A stretch of 64,000 nucleotides of DNA from Tunturibacter empetritectus (GCF_040358985.1 NZ_CP132932.1:3844001-3908000); one strand, 5' to 3'. Positions 42,790 through 51,903 are shown, counted from the stretch's first letter. The notes: a model not told the origin generated them from the letters alone. Translations and numbers: made by a program.

Positions 42790-44889
42790 ATGCGAAGGTT
42801 CTTACCAGTTCTCCTTGCTCTAGCCGTCGCCGCGCCAGCGCACCCCCAAGCCAAACCCACACCCAAACCCGCAAAGTCCAAGCCAGCCAAACCCGCCCCA
42901 CTCATCCCGCTCACCCAGCAGGAACGGGCCCAGCAGCTCCTCAGCCGCTTCACCTTCGGCCCCCGCCCCGGCGACCTCGAAAAAGTAATCGCCCTCACCC
43001 CCGAAAAGTGGTTGGAGCAGCAACTCAACCCTGCCTCAATCCCCGACGCCGCCCTCGACCGCCGCCTCGCCGACTACACCACCCTCAGCCTCCAGCCCGA
43101 CCAGGCCCTCCAACTCTTTCCCGACCACTTCACCATCGCCCAGACAGCGGAAGGCAAGCGCCCCTATCCTACCGACGCCCTCCTCCTCGCCATGTACCAG
43201 GTCCAGGTCTATAAGCTCAACAAAGACATCGACAGCAAAAAGACCAGCGCCGACGGCAAACTCGTCACACCCCCCACCGACGCCGAAGCCGCCGCCCAGA
43301 AGAAAACCGACCAGGAAACCGCCGCCCGCATCGCCGGAGAACTCTTCGCCCTCCCCAAAAATCAGCGAATGGCCGCGCTCATCAAACTCCCCATCCCCGA
43401 ACGCATCGCCTTCACCACGTACGTGGCGGGAGACCAGAAAAATCTTCTTCTGGCCGACTTCAACCCCCGCGAGCGCGAGATCTTCAACGGCATGGCCGCC
43501 AACATCGGCGCACCCCACTACATCATCGACGAACTCGCCCAAGCCAAGGTCCTCCGAGCCATCCTCAGCGAACGCCAGCTGCAGGAGGTCATGTCCGACT
43601 TCTGGTTCAACCACTTCAACATCTTCATCGGCAAAGACTCCGACGCCTGGTACACCACCAGCTACGAGCGCGATGCCATCCGCAAACACGCCCTCGGCAA
43701 GTTCCGCGATCTCCTTCTCGCGACCGCGCAAACCCCGGCGATGATGATCTACCTCGACAATTGGTTATCGATAGGCCCCGACTCCCTGGCCAACGGCATC
43801 AACCCCGCCAACCCCAACTCGAAGAGGGGCAACCACGGCCTCAACGAGAACTACGGCAGGGAAGTCATGGAGCTTCACACTGTCGGAGTCAACGGCGGCT
43901 ACACCCAGGCTGATGTCACCGCACTCTCCGCCATCCTCACCGGCTGGACCGTCGATCGCCCCAACCAGGGTGGCCCCTTCCAATACGACTACAAAAAACA
44001 CGAACCCGGCCCCAAACAGTGGCTGCGCCGCACCATCTCCTCAGAGCCCGTCTTCCCAAATGCATCTCAAGCGGCGACGCAAGCCGGCATGAAAGAGGGA
44101 ATCGAAGCTCTCACCATCCTTGCAGGTGATCCGCACACCGCGCACTTCGTCAGTTACAAATTGGCCCAGCGCTTCGTCGCCGACGACCCACCACCTGCCC
44201 TCGTCGACCGCATGGCCGCCACCTACCTCGCCACCGACGGCGACATCAAAGCCATCCTCCGCACCCTCGTCCAATCCCCCGAGTTCAACTCGAAGAAGTA
44301 CTTCCGCAACAAGGTCAAGACACCGATGGAGTTCGTCGCCTCCGCCTTCCGCACCACCGCCACCGACCCGGTAAACCCCGGCGCGCTGATCAACACCCTC
44401 AAGACGATGGGCATGCCCCTCTACTACGCGCTTCCCCCCACCGGCTACTACATCACCGCCGACCTGTGGATGAACTCCACCGCTCTCGTCGACCGCCTCA
44501 ACTTCGCCTACGCCCTCACCGGCAACAAGTTCGCAAACCAGAAGTTCGACTCAGCCCACGTCCTCGCACTCGGCCTCATGTCCCAACCTGCTAGCTCACC
44601 CGCTCCACAGATCTCCGAGACAGAAAAATCGAACCGAGCCAAATTCTCTGAAGCCCTCCTCACCGCCGACATCCACAACGGCACCGCGAACCAGCCTCCA
44701 CCAGATACAGCCGGCCAGGACATAGCCCTCCACGTCCTTGAGGACACTCTCATCGGCAACGCCGTCTCCAGCCAAACCAACCAGCTCATCCACAAACAGA
44801 TCGGCGAAATTCCAACGGCTAACTCCACCGACACCCTCAACCTGCTGACCGCCCTCGTCATGGGCAGCCCCGAGTTCCAACTCCGCTAA
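42790..44889 (+). CDS. Secreted DUF1800 family protein
   Basis: The frame opens at 42751, but ATG 42790 begins a clear signal peptide (MRRFLPVLLALAVAAPAHPQA), leaving 699 residues. A Lys/Pro-rich linker (about residues 22-40) precedes the DUF1800 region: QERAQQLLSRFTFGPRPGD, LQEVMSDFWFNHFNIF, MIYLDNWLSIGPDS, NENYGREVMELHTVGVNGGYTQADV and LTGWTVDRP. The biochemical role of DUF1800 is unknown; genes often sit next to DUF1501 sulfatase-like partners, but none is found here. It follows copy A of the long intergenic element, which may supply its promoter or leader. Confidence 0.88.
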   Translation: MRRFLPVLLALAVAAPAHPQAKPTPKPAKSKPAKPAPLIPLTQQERAQQLLSRFTFGPRPGDLEKVIALTPEKWLEQQLNPASIPDAALDRRLADYTTLSLQPDQALQLFPDHFTIAQTAEGKRPYPTDALLLAMYQVQVYKLNKDIDSKKTSADGKLVTPPTDAEAAAQKKTDQETAARIAGELFALPKNQRMAALIKLPIPERIAFTTYVAGDQKNLLLADFNPREREIFNGMAANIGAPHYIIDELAQAKVLRAILSERQLQEVMSDFWFNHFNIFIGKDSDAWYTTSYERDAIRKHALGKFRDLLLATAQTPAMMIYLDNWLSIGPDSLANGINPANPNSKRGNHGLNENYGREVMELHTVGVNGGYTQADVTALSAILTGWTVDRPNQGGPFQYDYKKHEPGPKQWLRRTISSEPVFPNASQAATQAGMKEGIEALTILAGDPHTAHFVSYKLAQRFVADDPPPALVDRMAATYLATDGDIKAILRTLVQSPEFNSKKYFRNKVKTPMEFVASAFRTTATDPVNPGALINTLKTMGMPLYYALPPTGYYITADLWMNSTALVDRLNFAYALTGNKFANQKFDSAHVLALGLMSQPASSPAPQISETEKSNRAKFSEALLTADIHNGTANQPPPDTAGQDIALHVLEDTLIGNAVSSQTNQLIHKQIGEIPTANSTDTLNLLTALVMGSPEFQLR

Positions 44890-44911
44890 CCGCTAGGCCA
44901 TCTCATTGAGC

Positions 44912-45499
44912 ATGACGCCAATCGACCGCAGACAATTCGCGACGGGTTTCGTAGCCAGTCTGGCCACCACTAAAAATTCAGCGTCTGCAAACGAAAGTCC
45001 GCAGACTGCAACGCCCGAACAGCTTCATCTCAAGCCCAACGGCTGGATGCCGAACAGTCCATGGCCCGTTCTGCTCTATCGCAACGCTCTCCCATCAACA
45101 GGAGACCTTGCCTCTGCCATGGAACGTATCTTCACCACCAACGGATGGCCGCCACAGTGGCGCAACGGCGTCTATCCCTTCCACCACTACCACTCTACCG
45201 CACACGAGGTCCTTGGCTTTGCAGCTGGTCACGCCGACCTCGTCCTTGGCGGAGAAGGCGGCGAACCACTCTCGGTACACTCCGGCGACGTCCTCGTTCT
45301 GCCCACCGGTACCGGCCATTGCCGCATCTCGGCGTCCGACGACTTCCTTGTGATCGGCGCCTACCCAGAGAACGAGCACTGGGACATCTGCCGCACCGCC
45401 CCCAGCCCTGAGACACTCGTAAGCATGCGCAAGGTCCGCTTTCCCCACTCCGATCCGCTAACCGGTTCTTCAGGCGCTCTTCCAAAACTCTGGATCTGA
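44912..45499 (+). CDS. Cupin-domain protein with possible export signal
   Basis: 195 residues from ATG 44912; TTG 44906 in the same frame is an alternative. The N-terminus TPIDRRQFATGFVASLAT looks like a short twin-arginine-type signal, although the hydrophobic part is weak. The cupin fold is seen in FHHYHSTAHEVLGFAAGHADLVLGG (His/Glu metal ligands, motif 1) and GDVLVLPTGTGHCRI (motif 2), with a YPENEHWDI loop near the end, as in YjlB-like cupins. Substrate unknown. It lies 22 bp downstream of the DUF1800 gene and may be co-transcribed. Confidence 0.82.
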   Translation: MTPIDRRQFATGFVASLATTKNSASANESPQTATPEQLHLKPNGWMPNSPWPVLLYRNALPSTGDLASAMERIFTTNGWPPQWRNGVYPFHHYHSTAHEVLGFAAGHADLVLGGEGGEPLSVHSGDVLVLPTGTGHCRISASDDFLVIGAYPENEHWDICRTAPSPETLVSMRKVRFPHSDPLTGSSGALPKLWI

Positions 45500-45514
45500 T
45501 CTGTCATCATCGAT

Positions 45515-46111
45515 CTAAGGAAACAGTCGCTCCTTTTGCCACCCCTCCCCACTTAGCGTAAACAGAAATCGGTCGTGCAGCCGCCCCTCTCCGTCCTTCC
45601 AGAACTCAATCCGCTCCGGCCGCAACACGTACCCTCGCCAGTAATCCGGTCGCGGAATCTCCCCCGGAAACTCCTGCTCCAACTCCTTCACCCGCTCCAC
45701 CAGCGCCTCCCGCGAAGCCAGCACGCGACTTTGTTCGGAAGCCGCCGCACCAAGCTGGCTTAGCCGCGACCGGCTATGAAAGTACGCATCCGCATCCTCA
45801 CTCGGCAGCTCGGCCACCGATCCCGAGATTCTCACCTGCCGTCGCAGCGACTTCCAGTGAAAGCACATCGCCGCCCGCGGATTCTCTGCCAACTCCGAAC
45901 CCTTCTGACTCCCCGCATTCGTATAGAAACAGAACCCCCGCTCATCCACCCGCTTCATCAGCACCATCCGCACACTGGGCACCCCCTCTCGTGTAGCCGT
46001 AGCCAACGCTACCGCATTCGCATCGTTCAACTCGGCAGCCTCTGCATCACTCATCCACAAGCCGAATAACGCGATAGGGTCCATCGCACGTTCAACATCG
46101 GTCTCACTCAT
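45515..46111 (-). CDS. pdxH: Pyridoxine/pyridoxamine 5'-phosphate oxidase
   Basis: ATG 46111 follows GCGAGG and gives 198 residues; the frame extends to a GTG at 46132. PdxH makes pyridoxal 5'-phosphate from PNP or PMP with FMN. Family features: ALATATREGVPSVRMVLMKRVDERGFCFYTNAGSQKG (FMN phosphate site), FHWKSLRRQVRISGSV, RSRLSQLGAAASEQS, and the C-terminal signature YWRGYVLRPERIEFWKDGEGRLHDR. Convergent with the cupin gene, with 15 bp between stops. Confidence 0.95.
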   Translation of the reverse strand: MSETDVERAMDPIALFGLWMSDAEAAELNDANAVALATATREGVPSVRMVLMKRVDERGFCFYTNAGSQKGSELAENPRAAMCFHWKSLRRQVRISGSVAELPSEDADAYFHSRSRLSQLGAAASEQSRVLASREALVERVKELEQEFPGEIPRPDYWRGYVLRPERIEFWKDGEGRLHDRFLFTLSGEGWQKERLFP

Positions 46112-46212
46112 CACAACCTCGCTAGAACACACAGAAAAATAACGCTAACCCCAACTGTCCATCGAACTGCAACAGCGTGGCTGCTGGAGTCTTCGAATGT
46201 GCAGAGACCGAA

Positions 46213-46941
46213 CTAGCTCAGACCTTCGAAGAGATCCGTTTGCAATTTGCAGATCTGAGGCTTAGTGGTAGCCGCAAGTGCATAGAACTCCTCAGCTCCA
46301 TATCGGGCGAAGATCTCCTTCGTCTTTTCCATCAACGGTGCCTGCGACACGTGTCTTCGAAATGCCTCGTTCTTTCGCTCGCGCACAGCCCGGATATCCA
46401 GGGCCACACTCCAAGGCATCATCATCGCTAGTTGCCGGTCACGCATCACAAAGTTTGACGTCACATAATACAGCCGTTGCGCTTTGTGCAGATCTCCCGC
46501 CCCCGGATATCGGTTCGGCTGTCCCGACCAGTGAAACGCCGCGGTCGTCACCATCGAAGTGATCATATGATCAGGGTGAGTATTCTGTCCGCCGTCTCCG
46601 CCAAAGGTAATCACAACGTCCGGCTTGAATCTTCGCATCCTCACCACCAGCTCTTCGGAGGCCTGTGACAGATCTACAAACTCCAACTGCGCATCCATGT
46701 AGTCCATAAGCTCGCAATGCGTAACGCCCAGCACCTCACAAGAGGCGCGAAACTCCTCCTGCCGCATACTCCCCAGCGCCTCTCCGTCCGAGGCGTTGCC
46801 TCGGTTTGTAGCCGCTTGCCCATCCGTCAGGCAGACCACGTACGTCTCAACTCCTCGATCCGCCGCTAACGCCAGCGCCCCACCAAAGGCATAGCACTCA
46901 TCGTCTGGATGCGCCGTTACGCACATCAACTTCAAGCCCAC
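46213..46941 (-). CDS. PIG-L family deacetylase (BshB-like)
   Basis: 242 residues, single-domain size. VTAHPDDECYAFGGALAL holds the zinc motif AHPDDE, and QNTHPDHMITSMV the third ligand. TDGQAATNRGNASDGEALGSMRQEEFRASCEVLGV is the typical helix after it. Members deacetylate N-acetylglucosamine derivatives, for example in bacillithiol or mycothiol synthesis; which one applies is unknown. It overlaps the 3' end of rnhB by 10 bp, so it is the last gene of the rpsP-rnhB operon and likely translationally coupled. Confidence 0.88.
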   Translation of the reverse strand: MGLKLMCVTAHPDDECYAFGGALALAADRGVETYVVCLTDGQAATNRGNASDGEALGSMRQEEFRASCEVLGVTHCELMDYMDAQLEFVDLSQASEELVVRMRRFKPDVVITFGGDGGQNTHPDHMITSMVTTAAFHWSGQPNRYPGAGDLHKAQRLYYVTSNFVMRDRQLAMMMPWSVALDIRAVRERKNEAFRRHVSQAPLMEKTKEIFARYGAEEFYALAATTKPQICKLQTDLFEGLS

Positions 46942-47705
46942 TCACCCTCCAGCCCCGCATCCAGATCAGCGTCCTCAAAAAGAAGTTCGGTCGATACCGC
47001 TTCCTCCAGCTCCGCATCAGGATCGACCCCTCGCACCGGCGCGAAGCTCCTCCTGTGTAAAGCGCAAGGGCCAATCTCAGCCAACGCCCGCCGATGCTCC
47101 GGCGTCCCATATCCCTTGTGCGAAGCCAGCCCATATCCTGGATGCACCGCGTCCAGTTCACGCATCAACGCGTCACGATGCACCTTCGCGATCACTGAAG
47201 CCGCAGCAATCGAAAGGCTCAGCGCATCGCCATAGATAAGCTTCGTTTGTTGGCAAGGATGATCGAGTCGCATCGCATCGATCAGTAGATGATCCGGAGC
47301 CATCATCAGTCCCTGAACCGCCGCCAGCATTGCCATCCGCGTCGCCTGGTAGATATTCACCCGGTCGATCGTCTCCGCATCGACCTCCGCCACGCAAACC
47401 GCAAGAGCCATCTCGCGTATCTGCTGATCAAGCGACTCGCGCTCCTCCCGTGTCATCTGTTTGGAGTCCTTCAGCCCTGCATTTGCCAACTCGTCGAGGC
47501 ACTCCGGCAAAATCACCGCCGCGGCCACCACCGGGCCAAACAGCGCCCCACGCCCCACCTCATCGACACCGGCGATGCGCTGAAAGCCGTAATACCGCAG
47601 AGCCTGTTCCGGTGCATCGCTGCACACCAGCTGCTTCAGCATGCGCTGTTTGGCGGTGGCTGCCGTCACCTTTCGGAGAGTGCGAGTGGAGGGAATCGAG
47701 GCCAT
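46932..47705 (-). CDS. rnhB: Ribonuclease HII
   Basis: ATG 47705 is preferred (257 residues; the frame opens at 47750). RNase HII cuts RNA at RNA-DNA junctions and removes misincorporated ribonucleotides. Catalytic acids are in RIAGVDEVGRGALFGPVVAA (DE motif near residue 46), LIDAMRLDHP and SVIAKVHRDALM. The C-terminus has an acidic extension (DPDAELEEAVSTELLFEDADLD) beyond the usual end SFAPV. It is downstream of rplS, as in many bacteria. Confidence 0.95.
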   Translation of the reverse strand: MASIPSTRTLRKVTAATAKQRMLKQLVCSDAPEQALRYYGFQRIAGVDEVGRGALFGPVVAAAVILPECLDELANAGLKDSKQMTREERESLDQQIREMALAVCVAEVDAETIDRVNIYQATRMAMLAAVQGLMMAPDHLLIDAMRLDHPCQQTKLIYGDALSLSIAAASVIAKVHRDALMRELDAVHPGYGLASHKGYGTPEHRRALAEIGPCALHRRSFAPVRGVDPDAELEEAVSTELLFEDADLDAGLEGEWA

Positions 47706-47802
47706 GCTCTTCACGTTCGAGTGTATAACCACCGCGCAAAGCGAAGCCACGACCGAAGTCGTGGCTCAGTGAAAGCTCAGTGGAAAACAGGGAACCGAAT
47801 CG

Positions 47803-48162
47803 TTACTTGGCCGCGCGCTCAACCTCGCGCAGACGAGCAGCTTTGCCGCGAAGACCGCGCAGATAGAACAGCTTCGAACGGCGAACCTCGTACGAGCGAA
47901 CCTTCTCGACCTTGTCGACGACCTTAGAGTTGTACGGGAAGATGCGCTCGACGCCCTGGCCGAAGCTCATCTTGCGAACGGTAAAGGATCCCTGCGCGCC
48001 CTTACGGCAGGCAATCACCATGCCCTCAAACGCCTGCAGACGCTCTTTTTCGCCTTCACGAATCTTTACTTGAACTCGAACTGTGTCGCCAGGGGCGAAC
48101 GCGGGTAAATCGGTCCGCTCGAACTTCGCGGCCAGCTTCTGCATAATCGGATGAATGGACAT
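47803..48162 (-). CDS. rplS: 50S ribosomal protein L19
   Basis: 119 residues, standard. [30 protein letters not shown], then [27 protein letters not shown] and [25 protein letters not shown] match L19 throughout. It sits at the 30S-50S interface. A REPIN-like repeat lies in the 181-bp gap between trmD and this gene. Confidence 0.98.
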   Translation of the reverse strand: MSIHPIMQKLAAKFERTDLPAFAPGDTVRVQVKIREGEKERLQAFEGMVIACRKGAQGSFTVRKMSFGQGVERIFPYNSKVVDKVEKVRSYEVRRSKLFYLRGLRGKAARLREVERAAK

Positions 48163-48237
48163 GACACAACTTTCCTATGTTGGACTCGACCTTTAGTGTA
48201 CACGAAATCATCGCAAAACGCCTCTGGAATCATCCCC

Positions 48238-48337
48238 CTCCGACCTAAGGGAGGACCGTCGCGCTCCACTCCATACGAACAAGGTACACAAGTCACGAAG
48301 TGACCGCTCCACGCGCAGTGGGCCCGGCCGGCAGGCC
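48238..48337. repeat. REPIN-like palindromic repeat, copy 4 (inside ribosomal operon)
   Basis: CTCCGACCTAAGGGAGGACC at the left is a degraded half of the central stem; GGTACACAAGTCACGAAGTG and GTGGGCCCGGCCGGCAGGCC at the right are the tail unit. It fills the trmD-rplS gap, ending 6 bp before the trmD stop (48344), and must be transcribed with the operon. Confidence 0.82.
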
Positions 48338-48343
48338 ATATCC

Positions 48344-49156
48344 TCAATCAAATCCCCGAAGCTCTGCCAGAATCTCCCGGTCCTCATCCGAGATCTCGAT
48401 CCTCTCCAACAAGTCCGGACGATTCTCCAACGTCTTCTTCAACGCCATCCGCCTCCGCCACTGCCGGATCACCTCATGATTGCCTCCCGACAGAGCCTCC
48501 GGGATCATCAGGCCCATGAAGTCCGCTGGTCGAGTGTAGTGTGGATAATCCAGCAACCCACCCGACCCATAAGTAGACCGCGGAGGCCCATCCGCCGAAT
48601 CAGGAAGGTTCGCAACCTCATCAGCGCCGAAGCTCTCAAATCGCGATGAGTCAGGATTCCCCAAAGCCCCCGGCAGCAGCCGAACCACAGCATCGACGAT
48701 CACAGCAGCCGCCAGCTCTCCGCCCGACAAAACATAATCGCCAATCGAAATCTCCCGGTCGCAGAGCAGTTGGTTCACACGCTCATCCACGCCCTCATAT
48801 CTCCCGCACAGAATGACCACTCGCTCCGTCGTCGAAAGCTCCTGCGCCAGCGATTGGCTGAACGGCTGCCCCTGTGCCGACAGCAGAATCACCGTCTCTC
48901 TGCTCGTGTCCCGCTCCGCCTTCGGAGAGATGTGCAGCGACTGCACCGCGTCATAGATCGGTTGCGCCTTCAGTACCATCCCCTCGCCGCCGCCAAACGG
49001 CCGGTCGTCCACTGTCCGATGGCGATCGTGCGTGAAGCTGCGCAGATCATGCGTCGCAATCTCCACCAAACCCGTCGTGCGGGCACGCTTCAGAATCCCG
49101 TAGTCGAAGGGCCCGGCAAAGAAATCGGGAAAGATCGTAATGATGTCAAAGCGCAT
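48344..49156 (-). CDS. trmD: tRNA (guanine(37)-N1)-methyltransferase
   Basis: ATG 49156 (frame opens at 49258) gives 270 residues. TrmD methylates G37 next to the anticodon, preventing frameshifts. MRFDIITIFPDFFAGPFDYG at the start, VDDRPFGGGEGMVLKAQPI, VILCGRYEGVDERV and SIGDYVLSGGELAAAVIVDAVVRL (the SAM-binding trefoil knot) are diagnostic, followed by the C-terminal domain LLDYPHYTRPADFMG. It starts 167 bp from the start of the opposite-strand gene that separates it from rimM. Confidence 0.97.
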   Translation of the reverse strand: MRFDIITIFPDFFAGPFDYGILKRARTTGLVEIATHDLRSFTHDRHRTVDDRPFGGGEGMVLKAQPIYDAVQSLHISPKAERDTSRETVILLSAQGQPFSQSLAQELSTTERVVILCGRYEGVDERVNQLLCDREISIGDYVLSGGELAAAVIVDAVVRLLPGALGNPDSSRFESFGADEVANLPDSADGPPRSTYGSGGLLDYPHYTRPADFMGLMIPEALSGGNHEVIRQWRRRMALKKTLENRPDLLERIEISDEDREILAELRGFD

Positions 49157-49322
49157 AGACGATAAGTGCGTTACAGCCGCTCGTTTCTTGACTCCCAGAT
49201 TGCACCATATCACTCGGATGTTGTGAAACTCGCGACTGATCTCATTCCAGGATCTCATTAGGATGACCTGCGCCTCGACTTCGGTCCTTCAGGTCATTCT
49301 GGCGAGCCGAAAGAGCGTCCCG

Positions 49323-50213
49323 ATGCTTTATCCGAAACTCGCTGTTCTTCCAATGTTCCTGTCGGCATCTCTCAGCATCACAATGACAGCACAGCAGCAG
49401 ACGCCCGCGAATCTTGGGGCACCCTTGCAACTCGCGCTGGCCCTCCCGGCAACAGCGAGCCTATCGACCGAAGGGCTGCATAAGCCAGCCGCCGAATCCT
49501 CCAGCGCAGAAGGCGTCATCCGTATCGCCCCTGCACCCCTGAGAGCAAAAAAACTTCCGTCCCAAAGACCGTTCCGTACGGCAGCCTTCGGCATCAAGGC
49601 CAATACATTAGGAGCCAGCGCAGAGCTGGCGACACCGCTCTTCCGCCATTTCAATCTCCGTTCCGGAGTCAACTTCCTGGCCTTTGCCTACCCCTTCGGC
49701 ATTGACGGCGTGAACTACAACGCGAATCTCCACTTCAGGTCCTCGCAGAGCACCCTCGACTGGTTCCCCTTGGGGCACAGCTTCCACATTAGCCCCGGTA
49801 TTCTCTACTCCAAAAACACCGTCTCATCCACCGCGACAGTGCCAGCGGGGCAGAACTTCTCCCTGGGCGATCAGGACTTCGTCAACAGCGTCGTCGATCC
49901 AGTCCATGGCAACATGTCGCTCGCGTATCCCCGCAATCTATCCCCTCTGCTTCTCGTGGGCTTCGGCAACATTCTTCCTCGCACCAGCCGCCGCCTCTCC
50001 GTCCCCCTGGAGTTCGGGGCTGCCTACACCGGCGCGGCCACCATCAATATCAATCTCACCGGAACCGCCTGCACTAACGACGGGTGTACCAGCTTCGCCA
50101 GTAACTCCGAAGCCCAGGCCAGTCTCACGCAGGAGATTAAAAAAATAAACGAAGACCTGAAGAGGGTGCCCGTCTATCCAATCCTCTCGTTAGGAGTGGC
50201 CTACCACTTCTAG
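49323..50213 (+). CDS. Outer-membrane-like protein of unknown function, inserted in the trmD-rimM junction
   Basis: ATG 49323 (frame opens at 49263) starts a signal sequence (LAVLPMFLSASLSITMTAQ); 296 residues in all. The mature part is rich in alternating strands (LRSGVNFLAFAYPFGIDGVNYN; HFRSSQSTLDWFPLGHSFHI; RRLSVPLEFGAAYTG) and ends in an aromatic, ILSLGVAYHF, as outer-membrane beta-barrels do. I do not recognise the family. It lies on the opposite strand inside an otherwise conserved ribosomal/tRNA-modification operon, so it was probably inserted. A short repeat-like string (CGACTTCGGTCCTTCAGGTC) lies upstream near 49276. Confidence 0.78.
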   Translation: MLYPKLAVLPMFLSASLSITMTAQQQTPANLGAPLQLALALPATASLSTEGLHKPAAESSSAEGVIRIAPAPLRAKKLPSQRPFRTAAFGIKANTLGASAELATPLFRHFNLRSGVNFLAFAYPFGIDGVNYNANLHFRSSQSTLDWFPLGHSFHISPGILYSKNTVSSTATVPAGQNFSLGDQDFVNSVVDPVHGNMSLAYPRNLSPLLLVGFGNILPRTSRRLSVPLEFGAAYTGAATININLTGTACTNDGCTSFASNSEAQASLTQEIKKINEDLKRVPVYPILSLGVAYHF

Positions 50214-50245
50214 TTCTGGCTTTGGATTTTGCCACAAGCGTTTGC

Positions 50246-50851
50246 TTAACTCTTGTCGCCCGAGCTTCGATTGACCTCAATCAAACCGTCAGGCAGCTTC
50301 ATCTCGATGCGCTTCGCCGCGGTATCCACCGCCACTAAAAACGCCTTTACAAACGGGATAAGAATCTCATCCCCGGCAAGCGAAGTGATCTCCAGCAGAG
50401 GCGCAGCGTCGGTAAGCCGGCGTGCTCCATCCGCGGTCGTAGCAAACTGAACATCTTCAACGACACCCACCGCAATCGCTCCGTCATACACTGTGCAACC
50501 GATCAATTCGCTGATGTAAACCGAATCGTCATCCAGCGGACGCCGTTCCTCTCGTGGGACGATCACATCCAGCCCCGCGACCACCTCCGCATCTGAGATT
50601 GTGTCGATGCCCGCAAACTGCAGCACGATGCGTCCCTCGTTCTTACCCACCGGCAGCCAGAACGCCACTACCTCCGCAGCTCGCGCTTCTGACTCCTCTC
50701 CTGCAAACCCCGAGGCAGCAAGAAAAACTCTCGTCTGCTCTTCGAAGCGCTCGGGGAAGTCGGTAAACAGCTCTGCCAGCACCTCACCCTTGCGACCCTG
50801 CGGCCGAAGCAGATGTGCCAACACAATCCAGGCTGTAGTGGCTTTCGTCAT
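50246..50851 (-). CDS. rimM: Ribosome maturation factor RimM
   Basis: 201 residues. The N-terminal RimM barrel is seen in IVLAHLLRPQGRKGEVLAELFTDFPERF and the C-terminal PRC-like barrel in YISELIGCTVYDGAIAVGVVEDV and ILIPFVKAFLVAVDTAAKRIEMKLPDGL. RimM helps assemble the 30S head with S19. It is downstream of khpA in the rpsP cluster. The ordering is normal except that the following gene is on the other strand. Confidence 0.93.
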   Translation of the reverse strand: MTKATTAWIVLAHLLRPQGRKGEVLAELFTDFPERFEEQTRVFLAASGFAGEESEARAAEVVAFWLPVGKNEGRIVLQFAGIDTISDAEVVAGLDVIVPREERRPLDDDSVYISELIGCTVYDGAIAVGVVEDVQFATTADGARRLTDAAPLLEITSLAGDEILIPFVKAFLVAVDTAAKRIEMKLPDGLIEVNRSSGDKS

Positions 50852-50905
50852 AGGTCAGAATCCGGGCAGATACGAGAGCCCGGATCCTGCGAGCTACTCG
50901 GAACG

Positions 50906-51205
50906 TTACGGTGCAGTGGGGTGGTCCTCTTCCACAATATCTAGCGAAAAGCGGTGCTTCAGCTTCATGCTGGCTGCGCTGAGAATCGTACGCATGGAAC
51001 GCGCCGTACGGCCTTGCTTTCCGATCACCTTACCAACGTCGCTGGCAGCAACCCGCAAACGAATCGCTGTACATTCGCCGTCTTCTATAGCCTCAACCGA
51101 GACGCTGTCCTGGTCGTCTACCAAGGCACGGGCTATCTCTGCTACAAGGTCTGTCATGTTCTTTACAGGGTTGTCCCCTGCAGGAAACTGGGTTGCCTGG
51201 TTCAT
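50906..51205 (-). CDS. khpA: KH-domain RNA-binding protein KhpA
   Basis: The frame opens at 51388. ATG 51205 with AGAAGGTGTG upstream is chosen, giving 99 residues; ATG 51157 would give 83, closer to the family norm. The KH signature is VGKVIGKQGRTARSMRTILSAA, with GKQG as the GxxG loop. KhpA binds RNA, often together with KhpB/Jag, and influences translation and cell elongation. It lies between rpsP and rimM, the usual place, 54 bp ahead of rimM. Confidence 0.93.
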   Translation of the reverse strand: MNQATQFPAGDNPVKNMTDLVAEIARALVDDQDSVSVEAIEDGECTAIRLRVAASDVGKVIGKQGRTARSMRTILSAASMKLKHRFSLDIVEEDHPTAP

Positions 51206-51440
51206 CACACACCTTCTGGGTCTGGGAGTCACGGTGCAACGCTCAAGCCCTTTCCCTTTGTCTCGTCTACTGCGAGATCTTCCAGGAGGTGCTACAACGA
51301 GCGAGACACCGGTCGCAGCAAGTCCAGGGTTATAAACCCCGGGCCCTCTGCTTTGCAAGGCCACTGCATTTCGACTGTGCAATACCAAGGAGTCTACGTG
51401 AAACGGTGCCAGGAGATGCTTCAGAGAACCTATTGTGTCA

Positions 51441-51479
51441 GCTATCTTTGGGAACCATTACTTCATGCCCAAAGATAGC
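51441..51479. terminator. Perfect 12-bp hairpin downstream of rpsP
   Basis: GCTATCTTTGGG and CCCAAAGATAGC form a perfect stem around 15 bases, 15 bp after the rpsP stop on the minus strand. No T-run follows, so it could be an RNA-processing or attenuation hairpin controlling how much transcript continues into khpA. The remaining 51206-51440 gap holds no gene. Confidence 0.6.
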
Positions 51480-51494
51480 ATCGACTAGTAACTC

Positions 51495-51746
51495 CTAGGC
51501 AACCGCGACTGCTGTCTCTGCCGGCTTCTGAGCCATCAGCTTCCCCACACGCTCCGACAACTGTGCTCCATTCCCAGTCCAGTAGTCGATGCGGTCGCGC
51601 TTCAAATCAACTGTTGCAGGGTTGGTGCGCGGATTGTACGTTCCCACTACTTCGACCGAACGGCCGTTGCGGGCGCGGTCCTTCTCAATAACAACGATGC
51701 GGTAATGTGGCTGCTTACGCGCTCCAACGCGCGCCAAACGAATCAT
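51495..51746 (-). CDS. rpsP: 30S ribosomal protein S16
   Basis: The usual S16 N-terminus MIRLARVGARKQPHYRIVV begins at ATG 51746, giving 83 residues; in-frame TTG 51758 and GTG 51752 are nearer to AAAGG and could be used. ARNGRSVEVVGTYNPRTNPATVDLKRDRIDYWTGNGAQLSERVGKL is standard throughout. S16 is needed for 30S assembly. It heads the rpsP-khpA-rimM-trmD-rplS-rnhB cluster. The GCCC-rich 145 bp upstream should carry the promoter. Confidence 0.96.
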   Translation of the reverse strand: MIRLARVGARKQPHYRIVVIEKDRARNGRSVEVVGTYNPRTNPATVDLKRDRIDYWTGNGAQLSERVGKLMAQKPAETAVAVA

Positions 51747-51903
51747 CAACACGGGCAATGCCTTTCAGAACATTTTTGGTTTGGGTGACATAGCCACGCT
51801 GCCGATCTATCGGACAGGGACCTAAGATACATTACCCAACATCTAAGTATGGCCGAAAATGCCTCTTTTCGCAACGAAGAAGCGCCAAGAGCCGCAAACT
51901 CCC

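Noticed and set aside
48163..48343. L19 leader regulatory RNA in the trmD-rplS gap
   Set aside because: The gap is explained by a REPIN-like repeat also found outside ribosomal operons.
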